Assembly (NCBI GenBank): GCA_034359265.1
Contig: CP136896.1
Span: 14,229,501 to 14,293,500, forward strand
From: Canna indica
Lineage: Eukaryota; Streptophyta; Magnoliopsida; Zingiberales; Cannaceae
Direction of reading: 5' to 3'
Length of the DNA: 64,000 bases
The position numbers were made by a program, and so were the translations under genes. The first letter of the stretch is position 1, and each line of letters begins with the position of its first letter. This document shows, piece by piece, positions 22,672 to 34,805 of this stretch. The notes beneath the pieces are model-generated. The model had not been told where the DNA came from and searched no databases. It saw nothing but the letters and a program-made list of their open reading frames with translations.

Positions 22672-24103
22672 TGAAATGGCCTACACTAGAAGGGGGGGGG
22701 GGATAGTGTGTGTTTACTAAACTTTTAGCCTAATTTTGGTTTTTCAGTTTTAATCATTTCTTACAACTTAGGCAAGTTATCAAATTAATGACCAAATACG
22801 GAAGCGATTAATAATAAAGCAATTAACACAAACAAGAATAACAATGCTAACACAATGATTTATAGTGGTTCGGCCTCAATGCCTACTCCATTACGTAAGC
22901 ACACCGCTTATGATTTTCAAACTAGTTTAACTAGATTAATTAGTTTCCTTAGAAAGAGGAATTTACACCGAAGAGTCTCCGCTCTCAAACCGAAGGCACT
23001 TTCACACCCGGAAGTATCCCATTTTCCTACCGAGAGCACTCTCCCACCTCAACCTAAGGACAATTCAACTAATCCTAGTAAACTACGTTTACACCTGTAG
23101 ATTTAAACCTTAACACCAAGGCAACCACCAACTCAATCAACCTAGCACTCTAGGTTTACACAATTGAGAATTCAATGAAATAAACGATAAAATACACAAA
23201 CAATGGAGCAAATAAATAGTACAATAAATACTTAGCTCCAAACATAAGTCCTAGTTCCTCTTGATGCCTCAATGATAAATCGATCAAAGTGTGAAGGCAA
23301 GATCAAGGAGTTGAGATTAAAACTAGGGTTCTTGCAAAGATGGCTCAATGAAGGTCAAGATCAACGAGGAAGGCACTCAAGGGCTGGTATTTATAAGCCA
23401 CAAGAGGATAGAGCCAAAATAGCTCACCCGATGGGCTAATTTTTGCCCGTTGGCACTGCCCGGTCTAAGGCCGATCGATCGACCGAGCGATCGGATCGTC
23501 AACCAGAGCCCACTATGGATTCCAAGGCTATTCTGGTCAATCGGCCCAGCGGCCGAACCTGGGAAACAAGGTAATTTGCTGATTTATGTTCGTTTCTGGT
23601 TCTGTCTTCGCTAAGTCTTCTTATATAATATTTCTTAATTTTAAGTTAATAACTTTAAAATATAAATATTATATAAGGATTACCCTCCATTTGGATTTTA
23701 AAAAAAATCTAAAAAATCAAAATCTAACTTTTGCGGTCTAGTACAAATTTCTGAAAAATGGAAATTTTATAATCTCTCGGGTCAAATATGAAATGGTTAA
23801 AAACTTCCAAAAATTCCTTAAAAATATCTCATTATTTAGTTTTTACATAATGAGGATTACATCATAAAAGAGGATTACATATTCATTCTAGACACTCTAA
23901 ATATAAACTCTATCTTCCCGAAGAATCCCAAGCGATGACGTGCGTCCTTGCCGATTTCTCTGATTTATCTAATTTTTCCGATTAGGGACGTCGTGCACTA
24001 ATCGACTTGGAACCTAAAAATATTTGTTCATGAATATGTTAGTTCCATGTTTGTTATCATCAAAACCAGGATTAAGACCAAGGTTGAAAACCTTAGGCCA
24101 CCA
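22672..24103 (-). repeat. 5' LTR of the gag-only copia element
   Basis: Begins TGAAATGGCC next to the primer site GCTTTGATACCAAA and ends CCTTAGGCCACCA. It carries a poly-G run (22690-22701), the conserved ATTTATAGTGGTTCGGCC block near 22858 and a weak GGTCGACC-like stretch at about 23470-23560. Similar to 10601-11519 but without the central deletion. Confidence 0.75.
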
Positions 24104-25028
24104 CAAGGATGGTAGTCCTAGGATCATATGATATGGGTTGGGGAGGTTGATGATTAGACTATACATCAATTGTTTTCGCCTTTGGCTGAGAGTTGAATGT
24201 CGTCCTTAGCCATATTGCTCCCTGGACGTCAACCCTTTCTCCTGAGAAGGCTACCAAGTCTCCTTTGCATGGGATGAGCGAGGCTTCTGTTAATTACATT
24301 TTCTCGAAGGTGTAGTAAAAAAGGATGTCGGCAAAGTTGCCTTAGTCGACTAGGACCTTTTTATGATGAAGTTTCCTGCAAATCATAGATATTACGACCG
24401 GATCATGCGGGTTTTGATCGATCAATTCCATGAAAATCAGATTCATAGAACGATATTATCATGGTTTTGGAGATAGGGCAGTGTGGGCAAGTGGCGCTAT
24501 CGACTTCCATGATTGTCCGAAGAGATCTCTTTCTACCTTGATTATTTCCATGTTTGTTATTGTTCCTGCCTGAGGATCAGAGTACTCTAGTCTGGTTTAG
24601 TGTCTCTCCTGGTTAGGGTCAACGCCGGCGGGAAAGGGGGGGGACCTGCAAAAGATACTTTGACGCTCAAGTCAATGAGACTCCAAGGTGGAGGTAACAA
24701 AATATAGAACTTAGGTTACCTAAGTCATGTCATGTCTGTATTTATTGTAGGTGGAGATGATGGCGCCACCTGGTAACCTCGCGGGGATATTGCTCAGAAT
24801 GGGTCGAGGCTGATCCCAGAGATGGTGGGCTTGTAATGGTGTATCCCTTGTGATAAAGAAAGACGAGGATGTCCAAGTTTGGTCGGGTGGGGTCCCTAGA
24901 TGGAGTCGTCTGGTCTGGCCGGGTGGAGACCCCGGGGGGAGCCATTCGGTTCGGCTCAGGATAAGTTATGGGGCGCTGCTGGGTCTAGTCTGACCGGGCC
25001 CAATAGTTCTAGTCCAGTCCAGTTACCA
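24104..25028 (-). mobile_element. Tat-like gypsy fragment with protease remnant
   Basis: Minus-strand translation of 24500-24150 gives HDDPVVISM, HHKKVLVD, then FADILFYYTFEKM and SGERVDVQGAIWL, resembling the aspartic protease of Tat/Athila gypsy elements, with stops after LVD and EKM. 24605-25028 repeats the LTR fragment at 6100-6545 and is cut off by the LTR that begins at 25029. The DTG active site is not intact. Confidence 0.6.
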
Positions 25029-26107
25029 TATTGGCAAAAAGTTTTTAACCTTGGTCTTAATCTCGGTTACGATGATAAAAAATATAGAACTAATGTTTGA
25101 GCAAGAAATATTTTTAGGTTCCAAGTTGGTTTGCACACGACGTCCACGTTCGAAAAAATTAGAGAAATCAGAGAAATCAGAAGGACGCTCATCGATGCTC
25201 GGATTTCATCAGGAAGATAGAGTTTAGGTTTAGGGTGTCTAGTATACTTGTATCCTCTTCACGATGCAAAAAAAACCCCAAAGCCTAAAACCAATACTCG
25301 AAAACCAAGATCGAGAGTCGACCCATGGTCGACCGAAGCACCCAGCAGATCTTTTTAGATCCATTAAATGGATCTTTTTGAGCCCCTACCCTTGGGATCT
25401 CTATATAAGCTCTCAAACATGGCTACCTTTTATTCTCAACTATTCGTTGAGTCATTCTAACAATATTTAGAGCCTTTATTGAGTCATTTCTCTTAAACCC
25501 TAGCCCTTGATATTAACCTTCTTGAATGAGCCTTGAAACCACTTGATTCATCATCTAAAGACATCAAGAGGAGCTAGGACTTCTTGTTTGGAGCTAAGTA
25601 CTTGTATTTGATATATTGCTCCATTAACTTGTGTATTTTATTCTTTATTTTCTTGTATTTGAGTTTGTGATTGACCCAGTGTAGGTCTTGAGTTTGGTGG
25701 TAGCCTTGGTGTAGAGGCATAAGTCCACCAATGTAAACTTAGTTTGCTAGAGTTAGTTGCGTAGTCTTTGGGAGAAAAGGTGTTGGATGAACTCTCAGTG
25801 TGTGAGAGTCCCTCAGGTGTGAGGGTCGGTGCCTTAGCTTGTAAATCCTCTTATAGGATACACTTTAAACTAGTAAACTAGAGTTGAAAATCCTAAGCAG
25901 GATCCTTAGGTAGTGGAGTAGGCGGGGTTGCCGAACTACTATAAATCTCATTATTAGCATTGCCTATTCTTGTGTGTTTGATTGATTTAATAAGTAGTTG
26001 TAAGAAACAATTAAAATCAGATTTAGTACTTATAAGAATCGCTTCCGCACTTATTCATCTTATCAATTTGTGAATTGCCTAAGTAGTTGTAAGAAACAAT
26101 TAAAATT
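25029..26107 (+). repeat. Copia LTR, forward orientation, 3' end degenerate
   Basis: Starts TTGGC...AACCTTGGTCTTAATCTCGG, the forward form of the LTR start seen in this group. It has a TATA-like CTCTATATAAGCTC near 25400 and a GTCGACCCATGGTCGACCG pair at 25318. The end contains two copies of AAGTAGTTGTAAGAAACAATTAAAAT (26005 and 26080). It has no partner LTR nearby. Confidence 0.65.
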
Positions 26108-26138
26108 ATGGCCAACCTTGTGGTGGTAAGCCACCAAG

Positions 26139-26606
26139 GTGGTAGCCCAAGCCACTTACCTCGATCGAAACTCCCACCAAATCCTAAGCAACGACTCCGA
26201 CAAACAACGATCTCTCGCACCGGATCTTGTTCTCCAAAATATCTCCCCTTCCTCCTCCTCGGGCATCCCTAAAATGAATCGTCCAAATCAGATCTCCATT
26301 GTTAAGATTAAGAAACAAGGATTGTCGAACATGCTCACCAAAAATCAGTCTGGTCAGATCCCGGGTGGTGCCCTAATCGATTTAATGAAACTAGTCGTTG
26401 CAGAAATCTACTCAAGAAAACCAGGAATAGAGCTTCGGTTTTTCCATTACAATCATAGATCTTGCCATCAAAATACAATATCCACTAATCAAAAATTAGA
26501 ACAAGAAGTCTATTACTCACTAACCAAATTTCGGCAAGATCAGACCATGAATGCCCCTTTGATCGTGACATTTGATGAGGTCTTCGCTATAGGAACTGCC
26601 TACTGA
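26139..26606 (+). CDS. Orphan ORF, 155 aa, function unknown
   Basis: An uninterrupted frame from ATG to TGA, hydrophilic, with a Q/N-rich tone and no recognised domain, signal peptide or membrane segment. The frame may extend upstream from 26108. It lies between a degenerate copia LTR and an inverted gypsy LTR fragment, so it may be chance coding in repeat DNA or part of a captured gene. I could not assign a family. Confidence 0.25.
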   Translation: MVAQATYLDRNSHQILSNDSDKQRSLAPDLVLQNISPSSSSGIPKMNRPNQISIVKIKKQGLSNMLTKNQSGQIPGGALIDLMKLVVAEIYSRKPGIELRFFHYNHRSCHQNTISTNQKLEQEVYYSLTKFRQDQTMNAPLIVTFDEVFAIGTAY

Positions 26607-26619
26607 GAATACTCTTCCT

Positions 26620-26944
26620 TGGGTGCACCTCTTCTTTACGTGTGTGCATCTCACTCCCAAGACCGACCCTCTCTCATAGGTCCAGATAATAAACCAAGTA
26701 TCACTTAAGTCGCAAAATGATCGTACAACCCCCCATCTTAATTTTGCACATATATAAATAGGTCCAACCTCGATCAAATTGCACCAAACGACTTAGGGTA
26801 CCCGACGAAACCAAAACAAGCCTAAATTAAACCAAAATGCACTTTAGTCATACCTCAGACTGCGATCTCCAATGACCTCTCAACTCACTACAACGCGTAA
26901 CCTGAGTCTTCGACTGAAACCAAAATTAAAATACGAGTATTACA
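26620..26944 (-). repeat. Gypsy (Tekay-like) LTR 5' fragment, reverse
   Basis: The minus strand starts TGTAATACTCG at 26944 and continues with a GTATGACT-type block and GTTT.GGTGCAATTTGA, the layout seen in the LTR at 43182 and the inverted fragment at 46551-46869. It is degenerate; the left limit is uncertain. Confidence 0.5.
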
Positions 26945-27680
26945 AAGTAGGACTATATGTGTTTAAGTTTTAATGAGAGACACTTTAAATGCAAGTCATG
27001 GACTACATTGCTTGTAGTTAAAAGGGCAAAGTTAAATGCATGCTATGGAATGAGTGCTTATATCCTAGAGAAAGTTTTTGATACATGTAAGGTTTTAGCT
27101 AAACATTTATGAGATCCATGAGACAACATTAAGTAATGAATTAATTAAGACTAATTTACCAACTAGAGATAGGAAATTGTGTTGCCAAGAACAAAGTTTG
27201 GTATTTATCTGATCATCAAGGTGACCATGAGTGTTGATAGGTGAAGCTCTTTTAGGAGAAATCATTACTGCCTAGGTATTTGAATGAGCAAGCTAACATA
27301 CTAAATAGCAAAAGGTTAAATACAATGTTTTACTTAAAAATCTCAACCTAAGCTAGATAGTAAAAATTCATTTCAAATGAGTCAACATGATATCAAAATG
27401 AATAAAGAGATCTCAAAATATGATATATTTAAAAATTAGATCTCCAACTCTTCCTATTGGTTGAAAACCAAAAGGCCACAATTAGCCTATGATTTAGAAC
27501 CGCAAGGTCGCATTAGCGCGCCCTTTGTAGGCTACAAAGGTCTCTGAGGAGACCGAAAATCAAAATCAAAAACCATTTTTATAAAACATATGAAGAGCGG
27601 GGAAATCAACCTATTCAATCATGTATCATAATTCCAACTTTAATATAGCAATTAGAGTGAAAAGAATGATATTGAAGTAC
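26945..27680 (-). other. Body of a second gag-only copia element (non-coding)
   Basis: Closely similar to 16316-16690 and 20900-21150 joined, and so serves as the empty site for the CACTA at 16694-20899. No coding signal. Confidence 0.55.
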
Positions 27681-27682
27681 TT

Positions 27683-29117
27683 TTGATGCCAACCTTACCT
27701 AAGAATCAAGATGACTTGAAGTTGCAACCTCATGAAGATATTTCATTTGAATCCAATGTCAACTTCAATATTTCATATCTCATTCATCCTAGTGTGGTAG
27801 CTCCTCCTACAAAAGAAGGTGAGACTTTTGGTACCCAAATGACTTTGGGTCCTTGGGGTGAATTGGCCTAGGAATCCAAAGTGTCCTAGCTACATTTGGA
27901 TTTATTTTAAATGCACAATCATGAATAGCATGAGCATATATATCACAACAAAAATAATTTCAATAAAACTTTTTATTTTGATTGAACATGAGGTTTAAAG
28001 GAAGAATGCTTGACATGGGAATGATGATGTTCTTAAAGGAAGAGACATTAGATAAATCATTGATTTTTCTATTTAAGAGAACAACCTCATTTTTCAAATC
28101 ACTCATGGATTTGTGAATGACATGCAATTGAGATTTCAACGTACATGTTATTTTGAATTTTCAATTTTGAAATCATTTTTCAAATCATTTTCCTAAACTT
28201 CAGTTTAGCTTTCAAAACCTCATTTTCAAGCTTCAAATCCTTAAACTCAAGTTTCAAGTTATTATGGCAAAAATCAAATGAACTAGATTTTAATTTCTCA
28301 TTTTCTAATTTTAATTCATGCACATGGGAAGTAAGCCTTAGATTCTACTTCTTTACTTTTCTATTTTCTTTGATCTTTTTCACAAGTTGGCATACATTTT
28401 TTGGCATTACTCAACTAGTTCCTCATATGGCATATTAAAAGAACTAGATGAGCTATCACTACTATTATCAATGAAGTTTTCATGATGACAAGAAGTGGAA
28501 GGATTTACCTCACTTTTAGGTCCCATGAGGCAAATGTGTGAAGTGACTTCTTCATCATGATAGGAGGATGCTCTACTAGATTCGGAGGTGGACTTGGAAG
28601 CATTCTTGTTCTTGGTTCTTTTCTTTAAATGGGGACAATTCCTTCTTTTGTGTCCCTTTCCTTAACAAAGGAAGCACCTTAGCTTTCTTCTTTAATTTTA
28701 GGTCTTCCTTTGACAAGATGAAACCACATTAGAACTAGGGGTATGACAATTGTCATCACCTCCCTCATCTAAAGTAATAAGCTCATTTGTTTTTGCATAA
28801 TCATATAGCATATTTAAACAAACCCAAATATCGAATGCAGAAGTACAATGCATGACCTTTTTAAGTATATCATTTGAGAATGAGCAATATAGAAAGTGCA
28901 TTATTTTAGCATTCAAATCAAATAATCTAACTTTCTCTTGAGTCCAATCATTAGTGTTAATGATGGGCTCAACATATTCATTTTTTGGCATGCACCATAA
29001 ATCTATACTTTCTATTTTAAGAAGGGCAAACATCCCACTCTTCCAAACACTAAAGTTAACCTCATCAAACTTAGTTGGTGCAAACGCTAGACTCTCTAGT
29101 GCCATTTTCGGATCCAA
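27683..29117 (-). pseudogene. Gag of the second gag-only copia element
   Basis: The N-terminal frame 29117-28698 has FDEVNFSVWKSGMFALLK, NDWTQEKVRLFDLNAK and FDIWVCLNMLYDY, homologous to 22597-22250. Beyond 28698 the minus strand is broken by many stops and frameshifts through a lysine-rich and coiled-coil region to about 27800. A plus-strand frame at 27683-27871 is the shadow of the WVP-type gag end. No pol follows. Confidence 0.75.
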
Positions 29118-29172
29118 GCTAGAGGTAGTAGAGATGGTGAAATCTCAAACTACAACTCGCTCTAATACCAAA

Positions 29173-29970
29173 TGTAAGTCGAATGGCCCACTAGAGGAGG
29201 GGAGGGGGTGAATAGTGTGTTTACTAAAAACTTACCTAAATTCAATTTTAATTGATTCTTGGCTACTTAGGCAAGAACACAATTCAAGTAGATAAGTAAG
29301 TGCGAAAGCGATAAACGAAGCAATTAAATAGAAGTAACCACACAAGCACAATAGTAATATAAACACCGAGATTTATAGTGGTTCGGCACCAATGCCTACT
29401 CAACTACATAAGCACCCCCGCTTGGGATTTCTAAACTTAACTTTACTAGATTATAATTATTTCCCTTACAATGAGGACTTTTCACCCAAAGAGTTCTCTC
29501 TCACACCGAAGACACTTCCACACCCTGAGTCTTCGCCTTCACATCGAGAACAATCTTCCACTTCAAACCCTAAAGGACAACAATCGCTAATTCTAGTAAA
29601 TCAAGCTACACCGATGGATTTAGGCCTCTACACCAAGGCTACCGCCAAACTCAAGATCTACACACTAGATCTTTACACAACTTTTAAGTATACAAAAATA
29701 AACCATAAAATATAATTAAAATGAGAGCAACAATAAAACAACTACAACTTATCTATTAAACAAGATGTCCTAGCTCCCCTTGATGACTTGAAGATGAATC
29801 AAAGCGAGCTCAAAGTCAATATCAAGGTTTTTAGGATCAAACTAGGGTTTCTTCAACAAGATAGCTCAAGTAAGCTCAAAGGTGATCAAAGGATGTCTCA
29901 TGGAGTGTAAGATGGCTTATGAAAGGCATGTATATATAGAGGAAACACCAAAAGATGCTTGGGTTCAACC
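29173..29970 (-). repeat. LTR of the second gag-only element, interrupted by the SIRE-type insertion
   Basis: Starts TGTAAGTCGAATGG next to the primer site (CTCTAATACCAAA) and includes ATTTATAGTGGTTCGG (29370). It stops at 29970 where the LTR of the SIRE-type element begins. The segment 42842-42951 (AAACCGAGATTAAGACTAAG, ending TTAGGTCAACA) has the outer end of this LTR type, so it is probably the other part of this LTR. Confidence 0.65.
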
Positions 29971-31291
29971 TGTTGAGTGAAATACCACACTAGAAGGGGC
30001 GTTGAATAGTGTTGGGTTACTTTACCAATTTACTTCAATTTCCTTTTTAATCAATTCCAACTTCAACCAAATGTAAGTGCAACTAATTAATGTTCGTTAG
30101 CGAATATGAAGCACAATTATAGACAAACACACAAGGCAATGCTAACACACGAAAGTATAGTGGTTCGGCCAACCGCCTACTCCACTACCTTGGCTCCACA
30201 CCAAGGATTTCTAACCAAGTACTTTATAGATTTTGTGTTTCCCTTTGAATATAATTGAGGACTCGATTCTCAACCCTTTGAGAACTCCTCAAACCTATTC
30301 ACCTAGGCAAAACACAATTCTACAAAGTAAACACTAAGTGTTTACACTAGCACACCTAGCAAGCTAACCAATGAAAACAAGTTTAAATAACAATTAAAAT
30401 TACAATGAAAAGAGCTAAAGAATAAACCAAGACAAAGTGCTATTTTCCAAGCCTTCAATGCCTCCAACTCCCCAAGGTGTTGAGATCGAATTGACGCCGG
30501 AGTTGAGAGAAGATGAGCGCTTGAGAAATCGTTGATTGGAGAAGCGAGCGCAAGCCAATCAAGCTCTAGAAGGCACAAATGACTCTTTTGGAAGCTTATC
30601 TTAGTTGTTAAGAAGAATTAAAGAAGTTAGGTGAGGGGTATTTATAACCCCTCAACAGAACGGCTCCTCAACGGGTGTTTTTTCTCCCGTTGGACGCCGA
30701 CCGGTATTAAAGCGACCGCTGGCATTCTGCCCTTCTACCGCTATGTTCGGTTGACCGGATGGTCAACCGAATGTGTCATGTTTTAGCTCCTCTGCTGTCA
30801 GGTCAACTGATCGGTCGACCGAAGTAGACACTGCCAATTTTTGGCATTGTTCGGTTGACTGACCGGTCGATCGAAGTAGCCACTGCCGATTTTTTGCATT
30901 GTTCGGTCGACCGAAGTAGCTACTGCCATTTTTCTGCCTTGTTCGGTCGATCGACCGGTCAACCGAACTTAGGCTGAGGCTGATTTCTACCTTTTCTTTG
31001 TTACATGCTTTTTCATGGGTTTAGTTACCAAGTTTTAACTTGGATAACTTTACAAATAGGCTTGGGATGAAATTCTAGGGATATATTACAAGGTATCTAC
31101 TTAACCTACATCCGAGCCTTTCTTGACGATGTTTTCTTTCGTATCTCCGAGCGAGGTTCGCCGAAGTTCGTAGTTCGCATGCCTATCGCAACCTCAACCT
31201 GAACTCAAAACTTCACACATATATTAAATACTTATTTGTTATCATCAAAATGAAGATCGAAGCCTAAGAGGGGAACCCTTAAGCCAACAAT
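29971..31291 (-). repeat. 3' LTR of the SIRE-type element
   Basis: On plus it begins TGTTGAGTGAAATACC and ends CCTTAAGCCAACA, followed by ATCTCCCCATTTTTGATG, a polypurine tract on the minus strand. It contains a minus-strand TATA (30636-30645, GGGTATTTATAACCCC context) and a GGTCGACC array. Confidence 0.88.
30705..30975. repeat. GGTCGACC-type palindrome array
   Basis: Repeats such as CGGTTGACCGGATGGTCAAC, GATCGGTCGACCGAAGTAG and CGGTCGATCGACCGGTC. Three units of about 60 bp share CGAAGTAG.CACTGCC.ATTTTT..CATTGTTCGG. They lie upstream of the minus-strand TATA. Confidence 0.85.
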
Positions 31292-31779
31292 CTCCCCATT
31301 TTTGATGATGACAAACACAACATAGAATTTGGAAAAAATGATAAGTATTATTTGTAAGTTTGAGTTAAGGTATACACAACTTAACATATGCTCCCCCTAT
31401 CAATGTGCATATCTTGCTTGTAACTCCCCCTATCTATATGCATCATAAAACAAATGTGACCTTACTTTTTCTCCCCCTTTTAATATCAATCAAAAAGGGC
31501 AAGAGCTAAGGTACAATTAATGAGTTCCATCATTAAAACCAAGAAAGTCATAAAATCGAGTATCATCTACCACTATAGTCCTTCCAATTAATGTAAGCCT
31601 ACAGAAGGCAAACATCAATAAGTCGCAATGCCCCATTACAAGACAATACATAAGTGTGATGATACCATGCATTTTTTTTAAAAGAAAAAACATGTATGTT
31701 TTGGATACTTTTAACCACTAGGAAAAATACAAATTCCTAATTGCATTCTTAAGTTTGTAAAGCTTTCTTCACTTAAGGG
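31292..31779 (-). other. 3' non-coding region of the SIRE-type element
   Basis: Between RNase H and the 3' LTR. Contains CCCCCTATC..TGTGCATATC and CTTTTAATATCAATCAAAAAGGGC. No gene. Confidence 0.6.
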
Positions 31780-32943
31780 TTATTTGTTGGTGGATATAAA
31801 TTCCACAGATATATTTCCCTTAGCTACATTATCCCTGAGAAAATGGTGCATTAGATCAATATGCTTAGTCCTAGAGTGTAAAACGGGATTTTTTGTTAAA
31901 TTAATGGCACTAGTGTTATCACAATGTATATGTATACAAGAATACTTAAATCCATAATCTAAAAGAATTTGTTTCATCCAAAGGACTTGTGCACAACAAC
32001 TAGCCGCAGCGATGTATTCCGCTTCGGTAGTTGAAAGTGCAACCGAGTATTGTTTCTTTGAAAACTAAGAGACAAGACTCACTCCTAGGAATTGACAACA
32101 CCCACTAGTGTTGTTTCTATCTACTTTACACCCGGCAAAATCCGCATCCAAAAAATTGATTAAGTCAAAAGATGCATTACATGGATACCATTGTCCTAAG
32201 TCAATCGTGCCCTTCAAATATCTCAATATGCGTTTGACCGCACTTAAGTGAGACATTCTAGGACAAGATTGAAACCTAGCACATGCACAAACACTAAACA
32301 TGATATCGGGTCTACTTGCAGTTAAATAAAGACGACTACCAATCGTACCTCGATATCGTTTTTCGTCTACTTTGACACCATCTTCATCTTTGTCAAGCTT
32401 GATGGATGTGCTCATTGGTGTAGAAGCTATCTTGGCTTCATTCATCCCAAATCTGTTGATGAGCTCCTTTATGTACTTGGCTTGATTTATGAAGATTCAT
32501 TTGTTGGTTTGCTTGATTTGGAGACCAAGCATGAAGGAAAGTTCTCCCATCATACTCATCTCAAACTTTTCTTGCATACACTTTGCAAACCACTCACAAA
32601 GCAATTCATTAGTAGCACCAAATATTATATCATCAACATAAATTTGCACAAGTAAAATATCATTTTCATTGTGTTTTATGAAATGGGAGACATCGGCTTT
32701 TCCAATGTTAAAGCCTTGATCAATCAAAAATGTGAAAAGCCTTTCATACCAAGCCCTAGGGGCTTGTTTTAAGCCATATAAAGCCTTTTGAAATTTAAAA
32801 ACATGGTTTGGAACTTCAAAACTTTTAAATCCGGGGGGTTGCTCAACATATATTTTTTCATTGATAAAACTATTTAAAAATGCACTTTTAACATCTATTT
32901 GAAAAAGTTTAAAGCCTTTAAAACTAACATAAGCCAAAAGCAT
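31780..32943 (-). pseudogene. Copia reverse transcriptase and RNase H
   Basis: The frame 32943-32497 has FKLFQIDVKSAFLNS, the YGLKQAPRAWYERL block and the catalytic YVDD (YVDDIIFGATNE). 32445-32065 continues with GSRLYLTASRPDIMFSVC and HLSAVKRILRYLKGT. RNase H follows across a stop, with ALSTTEAEYIAAASCCAQ and 31977-31780 (HCDNTSAINLTKNPVLHSRTKHID). Stops near 32944, 32480 and 32066 make it inactive as it stands. The catalytic YVDD is intact. Confidence 0.9.
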
Positions 32944-33135
32944 TCAAATTGCTTCTAATCTATCTACGGGAGCATAGGTTTCATTATAATCTATCCCTTC
33001 TTCTTGATTGTACCCTTGGGCCACTAATCTACCTTTGTTTCTAATGACTAAACCTCCTTCATCTAACTTATTTCTAAACACCCATTTAGTCCCAATCACA
33101 GTTTGTCCGCTAGGTCTAGGTACTAAGTCTCATAC
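32944..33135 (-). pseudogene. Link between integrase and reverse transcriptase, copia pol
   Basis: Minus-strand frames here continue the polyprotein ([16 protein letters not shown], then [16 protein letters not shown]..), with stops at its borders. It joins the 33136-33708 frame to the reverse transcriptase. Confidence 0.7.
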
Positions 33136-34484
33136 TTAATTTCTAACAAATTGATTGAGTTCTTCTTGCATAGCTATTACCCAAAATTCATCTTCTATTG
33201 CTTCCTTAATATTTTTTGGCTCTACTTGAGATATGAATGCTACATATTGATAAATATTTTTAAGTTTAGAGCACGTTACCACTCCCGTTGATGGTTCTCC
33301 AATGACTTGATTCATTGGATGATCCCTTATCAATCGATATCCTTTGGGGAGAGGTGGTAGAGCTTCCTCTTCTTCGTCTTCATGTTGAGGTAGAGTTGAG
33401 GATGGGGGGTCATGTTGAGTTTCCTCATTGTCTTCATCCTCAACCTCTTTGTCATGAAATGTGAGTTTCTCAAGTTCCTCACCTTCATTCACAATCTTAA
33501 CATTTCTAGAAGAATCATTAGTTTCATCAAATGTAACATCCGTAGATTCTTCAACAATCATAGTCCTACAATTATATACTGTATATGCCTTAGAATTATT
33601 GGAGTAACCTAGAAAAATACATTCATCGGATTTAGAATCAAATTTTCCTAAATGCTCCTCAGTGTTTAAGATAAAGCATTTACATCCAAAAACATGAAAA
33701 TATCCCACACTTGGGATTTTATCATTCCAAAGCTCAAAAGGTATTTCTTAATTATAGGTCTCAATAAAACACGATTAAGCACATAACAAGAGGTATTTAT
33801 GGCTTCATCCCAAAAGTACTTGGGCAAATTATTTTCGCAAAGCATGGTTCTAGCCATCTCTTGTAAGGTTCTATTCTTCCTCTCAATCACCCTATTTTGT
33901 TGAGGGGTCCTAGAGGAAGAAAATGTATGCTCAATACCCAATTCATCACAAAATTCGGAAAACTTTTCATTTTTAAATTCTCCTCCATTATTACTTCTAA
34001 TTTTCAAAATTGAAGTTTCTTTCTCATTTGTAACTCTCCTAGTAAATTTTTTGAAAAAGTCAAAAGTTTCATTTTTCTTAGCTAAAAAGAAAACTCATGT
34101 AAATCTTGAGAAATCATCAACTAGCACATAACAATATAGTTTTCCACCTAGACTAGCTACATCACATGGACCAAAAAGATCCATGTGCACAAGTTCAAGT
34201 GTTCTGGATGTACTTACTTGATTAAGGCTATGAAATGAAGACTTAACTTGCTTACCTAGTTGATATGCATCACAAAGTTTGTCTTTTTCAAATTTTATCT
34301 TAGGTAATCCTTTAACTAAGGCCTTCTTAGATATTTCTTGGATGAGGCTCATGCTAGCATGTCTTAGCCTTCTATGCCACAACCAAGAACCATTTTCCAT
34401 GACAACCAAGCCTCTAACATGGGGATTAGGCAAAACATTTAAATCTAATGTGTAAATATTTTCTTGCCTATTTCCAATAAACAT
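33136..34484 (-). pseudogene. Copia integrase and downstream linker
   Basis: 34484-34095 carries the zinc-binding start (LWHRRLRHASMSLI) and the first catalytic Asp in MDLFGPCDVAS. 34007-33666 has IRSNNGGEF, where family members have RSDNGGEF, so the second catalytic Asp is Asn here, and then NRVIERKNRTLQEMARTML with the Glu. 33708-33136 is the GYFHVFGCKCFILN...FLGYS segment followed by an acidic linker. Frameshifts lie between the pieces. Confidence 0.88.
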
Positions 34485-34514
34485 AATGTCATTAGATGGT
34501 GCACTTCTAATGAT

Positions 34515-34805
34515 TTATTTAGATGCTTCAAAAATGATTACATATCCATTGTCACATAATTGAGATATGCTAATCAAATTATGCTTTAACCCATCAACTA
34601 GTAAGACATTTTTAATGCATAGGTAAGGGAGTATACCTATATCACTAATGCCAACAATCTTACCTTTGGCATTGTCTCCAAATGTCACATGCCCACCATC
34701 TTTGCTTGATAGGGTTGCGAAAAGATTGATGTCACCCGTCATGTGTTTTGAACAACCACTATCCAATATCCATGTGCTTCTACTTGCTTGAGGATGCTTC
34801 TCCAT
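34515..34805 (-). pseudogene. Copia aspartic protease
   Basis: The minus-strand frame carries STWILDSGCSKHMTGD, the D-S-G active site of copia proteases, then VTFGDNAKGKIVGI and the usual NLISISQLCDNGY end. The segment itself is open; a stop at about 34514 separates it from the integrase. Confidence 0.9.

Larger units (their letters stand above)
10601..24103 (-). mobile_element. Gag-only copia-type element (reverse orientation) with nested insertions
   Basis: Two related LTRs (10601-11519 and 22672-24103) flank a body with a minus-strand gag region (21151-22597), a primer binding site next to the right LTR (GCTTTGATACCAAA on plus) and a polypyrimidine stretch next to the left LTR (ATCTCTCCC at 11520). 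No protease, integrase or reverse transcriptase was found in the non-nested part, so it looks like a derivative that relies on SIRE-type partners. Nested inside are two solo LTRs and a CACTA element. No target duplication could be matched at its ends. Confidence 0.6.

Noticed and set aside
30342..30578. 78-aa ORF (MCLLELDWLALASP...) also found at 42478-42714
   Set aside because: Present at the same place in both LTRs of the SIRE-type element, so it is LTR sequence; no protein features beyond chance hydrophobicity.
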